The notes below the pieces were generated by a model that was given only the letters and a program-made list of their open reading frames with translations, did not search any database and was not told the origin of the DNA. From UBA3263 sp964528425 (GTDB lineage Bacteria > Bacteroidota > Bacteroidia > Bacteroidales > Muribaculaceae), in NCBI GenBank assembly GCA_964528425.1, contig CAZGTD010000004.1, forward strand, positions 1-64,000: a stretch of 64,000 bases of DNA, in the 5' to 3' direction. The translations under genes were made by a program, and so were the position numbers. Below, in pieces: positions 17,415 to 24,569 of this stretch (the stretch's first letter is position 1; each line of letters starts with the position of its first letter).

Positions 17415-17561
17415 TTTTTCATAAAATTTATGCACATTTTATTCTGTTCCGGGAGATGAGAATTTAAATTTTAAAATTTAGAGTATAAGATAAATAAGAA
17501 TAAGAGGGTCGGAAACGCTTTCCGTCGGTTTGGCTTTTCGGGCTCGCGCTCGACGGGGCGC

Positions 17562-18380
17562 TCAGGCTGCTAAGGCAGAGGGAGGGATGAGCGGGGATTG
17601 CTCGCTAAAGCTCGCTGCAGGGACAAAAATTTTGCGGCAGGAGGGGTTCAGCGCCGGCAGGAGGATTAGCCGCCGGGGCGGGGTTGAGGCCTTGCGGGCG
17701 ATGCGTTGCGCCAAGAGGCGGGCGCGACGTTCGGCCAGTTCGGCTTCGGGGCGACAAAGTATACACTCGGGGTTATCGCGGGCGAGTTTCAGCCAGTAGC
17801 GGCGAAAGTGGTTGCGCTTAACGCGATAAGGGTCGCCGAGAATCAGGCAGACATAGGGTGCGTTGAACGGCAGCGAGGGATAGCATGCGCCGGGCAGTAC
17901 GGTGAAAACGCCGCTATGATATGGCCGTGAGGGGGAGATGGTGTCGGCCCGGTCAATGAGCAGTTGGGAGAAGGTGGAGCCGCGGATGGTGTTGGGGTTA
18001 CGTGCGGAGAAGAAGAGGGCACGCGGGATGGCATATAGGTCGCTTCGGCGGGCGGAGAAGTCGGTTTGGAGTTGGTGGAGGTAATGGCGAACGGGGTTGA
18101 CGGGTTCGGAGCCAAGAAAGCGGTTGAGTCGGCGCGGAGAGAGGGGCGGGACATCGCGGTCGGCAAGGCGGGGGACGCCAATGGCGGCGTTTGCCCGGGG
18201 CATTGCATGGCGTTGGAGCCAGGCGAGGTAGAGGGAGCAGACGCGTCGGAAGCGGCGGTTGGGGTCGGCGATGAGGGCGAAGAGTTGGCCGCGGTTTGAG
18301 AGTCGGCGGTGTTCGAGGGTTTGGATGAGATGGCGTTCGGCTTCGGTAAGGTTGCGGGGAAGCCAGGAGAAGACTTTCAT
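17562..18380 (-). CDS. orphan hypothetical protein, Arg/Pro-rich
   Basis: 272 residues, not recognized. It is rich in Arg, Pro and Leu, has no signal peptide and no clear membrane helix, and begins MKVFSWLPRNLTEAERHLIQ. A CILCRPEAELAERRARLLAQ segment near 208 contains a single CxxC. The opposite strand is also open in places because the region is GC-rich, so coding status is not beyond doubt. However, the frame is complete, starts with ATG and is preceded by a promoter-like unit at 18452-18632. It lies in an island with repeats and no conserved neighbours, which suggests a lineage-specific gene. Confidence 0.55.
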   Translation of the reverse strand: MKVFSWLPRNLTEAERHLIQTLEHRRLSNRGQLFALIADPNRRFRRVCSLYLAWLQRHAMPRANAAIGVPRLADRDVPPLSPRRLNRFLGSEPVNPVRHYLHQLQTDFSARRSDLYAIPRALFFSARNPNTIRGSTFSQLLIDRADTISPSRPYHSGVFTVLPGACYPSLPFNAPYVCLILGDPYRVKRNHFRRYWLKLARDNPECILCRPEAELAERRARLLAQRIARKASTPPRRLILLPALNPSCRKIFVPAASFSEQSPLIPPSALAA

Positions 18381-18385
18381 AATTT

Positions 18386-18434
18386 TGAATGTTGAATGTT
18401 GGATGTTGAATTTTGAATGTTGAATGTTGAATTA
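18386..18434. repeat. heptamer tandem repeat TTGAATG
   Basis: Seven or so copies of a 7-bp unit TTGAATG, with variants TTGGATG and TTGAATT, fill the 50 bp before the orphan gene. Related TTGAGTG runs occur at about 18676-18692 and 19276-19301. Confidence 0.8.
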
Positions 18435-18451
18435 TTTGATGGAGAGAGGTG

Positions 18452-18619
18452 ATATAAATAGACCCCGGCGGAACAGAGCCTCTTCTGTTACGTCGGGGTT
18501 GGGATGACCGGTTATTGGATCATCACACGATCAGGGTTTTCAGAATGGCAATGTTCGCGGTGCCGCCGTTTGTGTGGCTCCGCTGAGCCAAAGCAGTGGT
18601 CGGCGCTGCTCGTTTCCGA
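18452..18619 (-). ncRNA. candidate small RNA or structured leader
   Basis: A -7 element TAACTTTG (18625-18632, minus strand) would start a transcript near 18619. About 160 nt later a 15-bp hairpin is followed by TCTATTTAT. Internal helices are visible, such as TGGCTC/GAGCCA and GTCGG/CCGAC near the 5' end. No open frame with a plausible start fills it. It may be a free sRNA or an attenuating leader for the gene at 17562-18380. I cannot assign it to a known family. Confidence 0.45.
18463..18498 (-). terminator. hairpin ending the candidate RNA
   Basis: Minus-strand arms CCCCGACGTAACAGA and TCTGTTCCGCCGGGG pair over 15 positions with two mismatches. They are followed by a short U-rich tail TCTATTTAT. 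Confidence 0.55.
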
Positions 18620-18624
18620 CAGTG

Positions 18625-18632
18625 CAAAGTTA
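18625..18632 (-). promoter_or_regulatory. -7 element of the candidate RNA
   Basis: TAACTTTG on the minus strand, followed by GCAC. The -33 region has no TTTG, so the match is partial. Confidence 0.5.
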
Positions 18633-18689
18633 CGACGCGGAAGAGGGGGCGAAGCGTAGATTTTGGAAAAAGTTGGGAGTTTTGAGTGT

Positions 18690-18898
18690 TGAGCCCGCAG
18701 CGCGGGCGTGAGAGTGTAGCCGGGGGTGCAAGCCCCCGGTCAGGTCATTTGCATACCAAAAGAGAGCTGCGTAGCTGCGACACGATTTGTTTCGCACCTA
18801 AAGGCGCTCGATTTCGGGTTGCTCATCAAACCAGGGGCTGCGGACCGCCAACGCGGTCCTCACCCCCGGCTACAATGTTCGGCCCACTACGCGGGCCA
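18690..18898. repeat. palindromic mosaic element with 14-bp inverted ends
   Basis: TGTAGCCGGGGGTG at 18715-18728 and its exact reverse complement at 18861-18874 bound a 160-bp unit. Outside these lie two further hairpins, GCCCGC/GCGGGC (18692-18706) and GGCCC/GGGCC (18881-18897), and inside is GCCGGGGG/CCCCCGGT (18719-18740). The layout is nested and roughly symmetrical, as in REP/BIME or MITE-like interspersed repeats. It has no coding potential of its own and is probably multicopy in the genome. Confidence 0.7.
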
Positions 18899-18914
18899 AT
18901 TCAAAATTAAAAAT

Positions 18915-18943
18915 TAAAAAATCCCGCCGAAGCGGGATTTTTC
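18915..18943. terminator. bidirectional terminator
   Basis: ATCCCGC and GCGGGAT arms with a short loop are flanked by an A-run on the left and TTTTT on the right, so the hairpin can terminate in both directions. On the minus strand it directly follows the stop of the small secreted peptide gene. Confidence 0.8.
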
Positions 18944-18945
18944 GG

Positions 18946-19095
18946 TTAATTGCCGGTGTACTCTTTATCGCAGGAAGTTACGACACATGTCCCGTCGGTG
19001 TAGGTTGTGTAGCTGATGACACCGCTCTTGACGTTATAGGCGAGGGAGGGGAGGGCCGGGAGAAGGCAGAGGAGCAGGAGCAGGCGTTTGAGCAT
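18946..19095 (-). CDS. 49-residue secreted peptide, possible truncated BspA-like N-terminus
   Basis: 49 residues from the ATG at 19095. A basic start and Leu-rich hydrophobic core end in ALPSLA, a clear Sec signal peptide, leaving about 30 mature residues with two Cys (TCVVTSC). The mature part, with ISYTTYTDGTCVVTSCD and EYTGN, resembles the first strand units that precede leucine-rich repeats in BspA-like surface proteins. It may be either a remnant of such a gene or a genuine small secreted peptide. A terminator follows immediately, which argues for an intact short unit. Confidence 0.55.
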   Translation of the reverse strand: MLKRLLLLLCLLPALPSLAYNVKSGVISYTTYTDGTCVVTSCDKEYTGN

Positions 19096-19159
19096 GGTGA
19101 TGGATGACTGGGTGCCGCTGGGTCCGTTTCGTTGGCGTGGTTAATTGGTTGGTTGTTAA

Positions 19160-19258
19160 TGAGAAAAGCGCGAGGACCTTATCTTTCTGTCCGTCCCACG
19201 CATCGAGGCCTTCGCATCGCCTTAGAAGTTGAACGAACAGAGCAGAGGCCTCACGCGC
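19160..19258 (-). ncRNA. candidate structured RNA upstream of the small secreted peptide
   Basis: On the minus strand GCGCGTGAGG (from 19258) can pair with CCTCGCGC (to 19168) to close a 91-nt unit. GAGGCCT/AGGCCTC forms an inner helix, and GGAC/GTCC another. The closing stem is followed by TTTTCTC. No promoter of the usual type is seen. It could be a 5' leader of the peptide gene at 18946-19095 or a repeated element. Confidence 0.3.
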
Positions 19259-19387
19259 GGGTATACGAATTGTTGCGTTTGGAGTGTTGAGTGTTGGGAG
19301 TGGTGTCTCGGAGTGCTTTGGGCGAGGAGCCCTCTACCATTTTGCCTTTTGTTCCGTTTCGCTTATTGGAATGTCGGGGAAAATGCG

Positions 19388-19395
19388 TAAATTTG
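19388..19395 (+). promoter_or_regulatory. -7 element that fixes the start of the YczE-like gene
   Basis: TAAATTTG at 19388-19395 followed by GCAG. The -33 region is weak (TATTGG). Transcription from here excludes upstream in-frame starts and favours the ATG at 19414. Confidence 0.6.
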
Positions 19396-19413
19396 CAGGT
19401 GATTACTCGGCTT

Positions 19414-20202
19414 ATGAATATTCCTGTTATTTCTGCGTTTCCGACCAAGGATAGAATCGTCGGGTTCGTGTGGCAACACATTTTGCTGCTCATTTCAATG
19501 TTTTTCATGACTTTAGGGGTTGCGCTTTGCGTGCGTTCCAACCTCGGCTCGGGGGTAATTTCGGCCATACCTATGGCGTTTACTCTTGCCGGCGAGGTAA
19601 ATCGGGCTCCCGCGCTAACCATCGGCGGCTACACGAATATCATGAACATTCTGTTGGTTACGGCTCAGATTTTGGTGTTGCGCCGTCAGTTTGAAAAGGT
19701 TCAGCTGCTACAGTTGGTAGTGGGCTTCTTTTTCGGGGCGATGCTCGACATAAACATGGCGCTGACTTCGGTTTTCGACTATTCGCGGCTATGGGCGCAG
19801 ATTGTTGCGCAGCTTGCAGGGGCAACGATTTTGGGCGCCGCTGTGGCCATGGAGATCCGATGCGGGTCGGTTACTATGCCGGGCGAGGGCATTCAGATTG
19901 CAATATGCCGGGTAACGGGCGCAGCCTTTCCCAAGGTGAAGATAATGGTTGACACGACGCTGGTAGTCATCGCGGTTATGTGCGGTTTCTGCTTCTTTGG
20001 GTCATGGCCGTGGACGGTAGTAGGCCCGGGCACATTGTTTGCCATGTTCTATGTGGGCTATGTTGTTAAACTCGTCAATCCCCACCTGGGCCGGTTTGAC
20101 CGCTTGCTGGCCTATAAGCCGGGATTCAGGCGCTACGTCTACGGATTGGCACGGTTCAACTTCAAACGCCCCGCCTCTAAAGCGTCCCGGCGCAAGCGCT
20201 GA
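19414..20202 (+). CDS. YczE/YitT-like integral membrane protein
   Basis: 262 residues from the ATG at 19414; an open frame extends upstream to 19291 but crosses the promoter. Five or so membrane helices are visible, including HILLLISMFFMTLGVALCVR near the start. SNLGSGVISAIPM and GGYTNIMNILLV match the YczE/YyaS/DUF6198 group of membrane proteins, whose substrate is unknown. A basic tail ends the protein. The 3' end overlaps the convergent gene at 20139-20975 by 64 bp. Confidence 0.75.
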   Translation: MNIPVISAFPTKDRIVGFVWQHILLLISMFFMTLGVALCVRSNLGSGVISAIPMAFTLAGEVNRAPALTIGGYTNIMNILLVTAQILVLRRQFEKVQLLQLVVGFFFGAMLDINMALTSVFDYSRLWAQIVAQLAGATILGAAVAMEIRCGSVTMPGEGIQIAICRVTGAAFPKVKIMVDTTLVVIAVMCGFCFFGSWPWTVVGPGTLFAMFYVGYVVKLVNPHLGRFDRLLAYKPGFRRYVYGLARFNFKRPASKASRRKR

Positions 20203-20975
20203 AGCAGCTGAGCATCGACGGCCGCGGCATTAGCGGTTTCAAGCGCCGAGAGAATACGCGGGCGTGCAGCTTCGAACGGCATAGGCGCCCCGGCCGGCAG
20301 CAGGTCGCTGACGCTCAGCAGATATGTGAAACCGTTAACATCGACATCAAGGCTATAGCCTTTGCGCAGCGATGAAGGGTCGACCGGATGCGGAATTTTA
20401 GAAACTATGCGCTCCCAGGGAATCCACTGGTCGCGAAAGTAATCATAATGAACGGCACCTTTGAGTCCCACTTTCTCCAGGCGGTCAATGTCGGACTGAT
20501 TTGACGAGCGATATAGCGACCGCACTGTTTTCAGCGCGGGGTCGGAGGTTTCCATTTTAATATATATGCCGCGGAGCATCGGCTGATCAAGTTTCAGTTG
20601 CGAGGAATGAGTGTTGTAATATGCCATCATGGCGGAGTCGGAGGGAGCGAGCGACGGATCGGTCGCCACCGCCAGCTTTCTAAATTCCCAGGCAATCAGG
20701 TTACGCCGGTATTCGGCCACCATCCGATCTATGTCGTCCATATTTTTCAGATGGCGCGTCGCCTCGGATTCGAGCAGACGGTCGTTGACCCATGAGTTTA
20801 CCCAGGCATCGACAAATGCCGTTGAATCTGCTTCGGACAGCCCGGCCGGCACAACCCGCAGGACCTCCTCTTTAGTCAGAGTTTCATTTCCGATTGTGGC
20901 CATGATATTGTCAGGCAACTCCGGTGATCGGGAACACGCCGCAAGAATTAGGGCTAATATAAAATATTTTCGCAT
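20139..20975 (-). CDS. SurA-like periplasmic lipoprotein (peptidyl-prolyl isomerase family, no clear rotamase domain)
   Basis: 278 residues from the ATG at 20975; a second ATG three codons upstream is possible. The lipobox LAAC places the acylated Cys near residue 14. The rest is mostly helical with the SurA/PpiC N-terminal chaperone pattern: MATIGNETLTKEEVLRVVP, then WVNDRLLESEATR. A recognizable PpiC rotamase domain is not evident. It probably assists folding of outer-membrane or periplasmic proteins together with the two-rotamase protein encoded just upstream. A 28-bp palindrome separates the two genes. Confidence 0.75.
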   Translation of the reverse strand: MRKYFILALILAACSRSPELPDNIMATIGNETLTKEEVLRVVPAGLSEADSTAFVDAWVNSWVNDRLLESEATRHLKNMDDIDRMVAEYRRNLIAWEFRKLAVATDPSLAPSDSAMMAYYNTHSSQLKLDQPMLRGIYIKMETSDPALKTVRSLYRSSNQSDIDRLEKVGLKGAVHYDYFRDQWIPWERIVSKIPHPVDPSSLRKGYSLDVDVNGFTYLLSVSDLLPAGAPMPFEAARPRILSALETANAAAVDAQLLQRLRRDALEAGRLKLNRANP

Positions 20976-20987
20976 AAGAAACAATTA

Positions 20988-21015
20988 TGACGGGCCCGAC
21001 CGGTCGGGCCCGTCA
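20988..21015. repeat. perfect 28-bp palindrome between two folding-factor genes
   Basis: TGACGGGCCCGACC is followed directly by its reverse complement, giving 14-bp arms without spacer. In RNA it would form a very stable GC-rich hairpin after the 21036-22910 gene. The following bases (ATAATTGTTTC on the minus strand) are not a good U-tract, so it may protect or attenuate the transcript rather than end it. Confidence 0.8.
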
Positions 21016-21035
21016 GTAAACTAATTCAGTCTGAG

Positions 21036-22910
21036 TTACTTCGCTTTTTTAAGCACCTTCTTGTTAACCTTTACGGGATAGGCCTTACGGAGGCTTTCAA
21101 CGAATTCTTTTTCGAGCTCGGCGGTCCAGTCGTTGGTAACGCGGTTACGAACGTCGGCAACCTCTTCCGGAGCGGTAATCAGGCCGCCCATATAAGTTGT
21201 GAAATACTTCCAGCGGGAGTTAATTTTGGGAGCTTCGCCGCCGAAAGCAATGAAGTCAACCGTTGCATTCTCGCCCTTGGGAAGCACCGCGCGTTCAATT
21301 CTGACTTCGCCGGGGAAGTTGGCGCGCAGGGAATCGTTGAGTTGGTCGGGAGTAGGCTGAACGCGGGCCAGATACTTGTCAATTTCGCCAACTATGGAGT
21401 CATTGACTGAGTAAATGATGTAGCCTTTCCAGCGCGGCTCGCTGAATGCATATTTATCGCGGTTGGCTTCGAAATAGGCCTTAAGCCCTTCGGGATCTTC
21501 GGCCGGACGGTTCCAGACGTTCTTTTCAAGTGAGGCCACGAGCATCAGGCCGTCGCGATATTCGCCAACAAGATTACGGAACTCGGGATATTTCTGTTCA
21601 AGACGGTTATCTTCGTAGTTCATAACTACGGCATTCTGGCGGGTGTCGATTCGGTCGCGCAGCTGGTTCGATGCCTTGCCCTGAGGGTTCAGACGATAGT
21701 TGGTGGCAAAGAACTCGCCAACGGTTACTACGGAGTCGGCAACGAAGATGAGCGGAGTTTTGTTATCGGCATTGAGCGCCATAACTGAATCATAGCCGAG
21801 TTCGTCAACCTGGGCCATCAGATTATCGAAAACCTTTGCATCGTAGCGCGAACCATACTCGTTGCGCAGCTGCTTGGCGCGGGCCAGACGGGGACGCACA
21901 TTGCGCGAATCGCGCTTCATGAGGTTTTTAATCATGTTGACAGTTTCGGCATAGTTGGGCTTACGCTCTTCATATTTCTTTACGATATGCCAGCCGAAAC
22001 GGGTTTTAAACGGTTTTGAGTAGCTATTGTTGTCGAGCGCAAAAGCCACTTCTTCGAATTCGGGAACCATTTTGCCGCGGCCAAAGAAACCGAGATCACC
22101 GCTCTTCGCTTTCGAGGGGCAGTCGGAGCAGGTGCGGGCCAGCTGTTCAAACGAATGATTATTTTCAAGCAGGTTATAGATGGAATCTATGCGGGCCTTG
22201 GCTTCCGAGTCGTCAGCTCCTTCGGGAACCTGAACCAGAATGTGCGCCGCGCGAATTTCGCCTACATTGGGACGCTCGGCAACCGGACGGACAATATGAA
22301 CGCCATAGGCGGTTTTGGCCACCGGGCTCCACTGGTTCAGCGGAGTTTCAAAGGCTATTTCCTCGAATTCATAGGGAAATTCGCCGGCCGATATGAAGCC
22401 GTAGTGACCATGATCGCGGGGTGCACCCGGATCGATAGAATATTGCGCAACGATGGCTTCGAAATCAGCGCCGTTAACCAGGGCATTGCGCAGGGAGTCC
22501 ATCTTATCTTCCTGGCCAAGGGCAAGCATCAGGTGGTCGACCTTAACGTCCTTGAGAGTGTGAAGATAGGAATTATGGAGTGTTTGATTATAAACGGCCG
22601 TATCGCTCATGTAGGGCTCTGCCAGTTCGCGACGATAGTCACGGAAATCCTTAATGAACGAGGCGGTGGTGTCCTGGCGTTCATCGCGGGCGCGTTGCAC
22701 CTTGAGCTTGTAATCGATAAAGCGCTGCAGATATTGCTCGGGCGTTTCGTGTTCGATTTCATTACCGTCGTTCTTGTGGTAATAATATTCAAACTCGCCA
22801 AGCGTAACGGGGTCGCCGTTTACGGTCATCAGAACCGGATCTTTGGGAGCCTTTGCGGCAACCAGAAGAACTCCGGCGGTTATTGCTGAAAAGAGCAAGA
22901 TTTTTTTCAT
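21036..22910 (-). CDS. periplasmic peptidyl-prolyl isomerase with two PpiC domains (SurA-like)
   Basis: 624 residues. An N-terminal Sec signal is followed by a SurA-like chaperone domain with the segment VNGDPVTLGEFEYYYHK, then two parvulin-type rotamase domains. The first is near 122-215 (VDHLMLAL to YGVHIVRPVAE). The second is near 218-315 (IRAAHILVQVPEG to FGWHIVKKYEERKP, with GDLGFFGRGKMVPEFE). A long C-terminal region, about 300 residues, contains further chaperone-like helices. It should assist outer-membrane protein folding. It is followed by the second SurA-like gene and lies 41 bp downstream of guaB, with which it may be co-transcribed. Confidence 0.9.
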   Translation of the reverse strand: MKKILLFSAITAGVLLVAAKAPKDPVLMTVNGDPVTLGEFEYYYHKNDGNEIEHETPEQYLQRFIDYKLKVQRARDERQDTTASFIKDFRDYRRELAEPYMSDTAVYNQTLHNSYLHTLKDVKVDHLMLALGQEDKMDSLRNALVNGADFEAIVAQYSIDPGAPRDHGHYGFISAGEFPYEFEEIAFETPLNQWSPVAKTAYGVHIVRPVAERPNVGEIRAAHILVQVPEGADDSEAKARIDSIYNLLENNHSFEQLARTCSDCPSKAKSGDLGFFGRGKMVPEFEEVAFALDNNSYSKPFKTRFGWHIVKKYEERKPNYAETVNMIKNLMKRDSRNVRPRLARAKQLRNEYGSRYDAKVFDNLMAQVDELGYDSVMALNADNKTPLIFVADSVVTVGEFFATNYRLNPQGKASNQLRDRIDTRQNAVVMNYEDNRLEQKYPEFRNLVGEYRDGLMLVASLEKNVWNRPAEDPEGLKAYFEANRDKYAFSEPRWKGYIIYSVNDSIVGEIDKYLARVQPTPDQLNDSLRANFPGEVRIERAVLPKGENATVDFIAFGGEAPKINSRWKYFTTYMGGLITAPEEVADVRNRVTNDWTAELEKEFVESLRKAYPVKVNKKVLKKAK

Positions 22911-22951
22911 AGGGAATGTATCAGATTATTCGACTCGAAATATTAAATAAA

Positions 22952-24430
22952 TCAGTTTGCATTAGCTGAATAGTTGGGGGCCTCGGAAGTTATTGCAACG
23001 TCGTGGGGATGGCTTTCGGCAACCCCGGCATTGGTAATGCGCGTGAACTTTGCACTATGAAGTGCCTCGATGTTGGGGGTGCCGCAATAGCCCATGCCGG
23101 AGCGCAGTCCGCCGAGCATCTGGTAAACCACTTCATAGAGCGAGCCCTTGTAAGGCACTCGGGCGGCAATTCCTTCGGGCACGAGCTTCTTGGCGTCGGC
23201 AACATTGCCCTGGAAATAGCGGTCTTTCGATCCCTTTTCCATAGCTTCGAGGGAGCCCATGCCGCGATATGCCTTATATTTGCGGCCGTTGTAGATGATG
23301 GTGTCGCCTGGGGTTTCGTCAACGCCTGCAAGCATGCCGCCCAGCATTACGCAATAAGCTCCGGCGGCCAATGCCTTTACAATGTCGCCGCTATAGCGTA
23401 TGCCGCCGTCGGCAATCAGAGGCACACCCGTACCTTCAAGGGCTTTGGCCACATCGTAAACGGCCGACAGCTGCGGAACGCCTACGCCGGCAATTACGCG
23501 GGTTGTGCAAATCGAGCCCGGGCCTATTCCGACCTTAACGCCATCGGCTCCGTTATCGACCAGATACTTGGCCGCCTCGCCGGTTGCGATATTGCCGACA
23601 ACAACGTCGATCTGGGGGAACTTTTCCTTGACTTCGCGCAGGGTGCGGACAACACCGGCCGAATGGCCGTGGGCTGTGTCAATGACTATTGCGTCGACTC
23701 CGGCTTCAACCAGGGCGGTTGCTCGCTGGAGCGAGTCGGCAGTAACACCGATGCCGGCTGCAACGCGCAGACGGCCGAATTTATCCTTGCAGGCCATAGG
23801 TTTGTCTTTGGCCTTGGTGATATCCTTGTAGGTAACCAGTCCGAGCAGACGGCCTTCGGAATCAACAACGGGGAGTTTTTCAATTTTATGTTGCTGAAGA
23901 ATACGGGCAGCCTCCTCAAGGTCGGTCGACTGCGAGGTGGTTACGAGATTTTCGCGGGTCATCACCTGCTCGATGGGGCGGGTAGAATCGGTTTCAAAAC
24001 GCAGGTCGCGGTTTGTAACGATGCCTACGAGCTTGCGGTCACCGTCAACTACCGGAATGCCGCCGATATGATATTCCTCCATAATGGCAAGGGCATCGGC
24101 AACCGTAGCCCCGGCTTCAATGGTAACGGGATCGGTAATCATGCCGTTTTCGGCGCGCTTGACTGCATGCACCTGACGGGCCTGCTCGGCAATCGACATG
24201 TTTTTGTGAATAACGCCGATACCACCCTCACGGGCAATGGCTATAGCGAGCGGAGCTTCTGTAACGGTGTCCATAGCCGCGGAAACAAGCGGCACATTCA
24301 GGGTTATGTTTCGAGAAAATTTGGTTTCAAGGCTAACATCGCGCGGAAGCACTTCGGAATAGGCGGGAATCAACAGGACGTCATCGAAAGTAAGACCGTC
24401 CATTTTCACTCGATCGGCAATAAACGACAT
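22952..24430 (-). CDS. guaB: inosine-5'-monophosphate dehydrogenase
   Basis: 492 residues, the usual length. It oxidizes IMP to XMP with NAD, the committed step of GMP synthesis. The TIM-barrel is interrupted by two CBS domains (about 95-210, ending in TYKDITKAKDKP). The active-site loop GPGSICTTR, with the catalytic Cys, lies near residue 306, and the flap residues YRGMGSLEAM follow near 391. The gene has its own consensus promoter, back to back with that of the GH89 gene. Confidence 0.98.
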   Translation of the reverse strand: MSFIADRVKMDGLTFDDVLLIPAYSEVLPRDVSLETKFSRNITLNVPLVSAAMDTVTEAPLAIAIAREGGIGVIHKNMSIAEQARQVHAVKRAENGMITDPVTIEAGATVADALAIMEEYHIGGIPVVDGDRKLVGIVTNRDLRFETDSTRPIEQVMTRENLVTTSQSTDLEEAARILQQHKIEKLPVVDSEGRLLGLVTYKDITKAKDKPMACKDKFGRLRVAAGIGVTADSLQRATALVEAGVDAIVIDTAHGHSAGVVRTLREVKEKFPQIDVVVGNIATGEAAKYLVDNGADGVKVGIGPGSICTTRVIAGVGVPQLSAVYDVAKALEGTGVPLIADGGIRYSGDIVKALAAGAYCVMLGGMLAGVDETPGDTIIYNGRKYKAYRGMGSLEAMEKGSKDRYFQGNVADAKKLVPEGIAARVPYKGSLYEVVYQMLGGLRSGMGYCGTPNIEALHSAKFTRITNAGVAESHPHDVAITSEAPNYSANAN

Positions 24431-24465
24431 ATCTAAAAATTGGTTTTAGGGTGTAAAATTGCACA

Positions 24466-24497
24466 CAAAGTTACGAAGAAAATTTGAGATATGCAAA
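24466..24497 (-). promoter_or_regulatory. guaB promoter
   Basis: On the minus strand TTTG (24494-24497) and TAACTTTG (24466-24473) are 20 bp apart. The leader is about 30 nt. Confidence 0.85.
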
Positions 24498-24505
24498 ACG
24501 CATAT

Positions 24506-24536
24506 TTTGCCATTACGAAATTATTTCGTAGATTTG
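24506..24536 (+). promoter_or_regulatory. GH89 gene promoter
   Basis: TTTG (24506-24509) and TAGATTTG (24529-24536) are 19 bp apart. It is divergent from the guaB promoter with 8 bp between the two -33 elements. It sets the start codon at 24570 and rules out an upstream in-frame ATG at 24459. Confidence 0.85.
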
Positions 24537-24569
24537 CACCATATTATATCAAAACCATCACAATCAACC

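Noticed and set aside
17234..17435. Riboswitch or leader peptide before rpmB
   Set aside because: I found no match to TPP, cobalamin, SAM or other conserved cores; the short frame there has no support.
18686..18917. Short frames across the palindromic element
   Set aside because: Composition is dictated by the inverted repeats; no start context or conserved motif.
23003..24436. 477-residue plus-strand frame opposite guaB
   Set aside because: Shadow of guaB; no recognizable family and it would start and end inside neighbouring genes.
24459..24569. N-terminal extension of the GH89 protein
   Set aside because: It contains both divergent promoters; the signal peptide begins at 24570.
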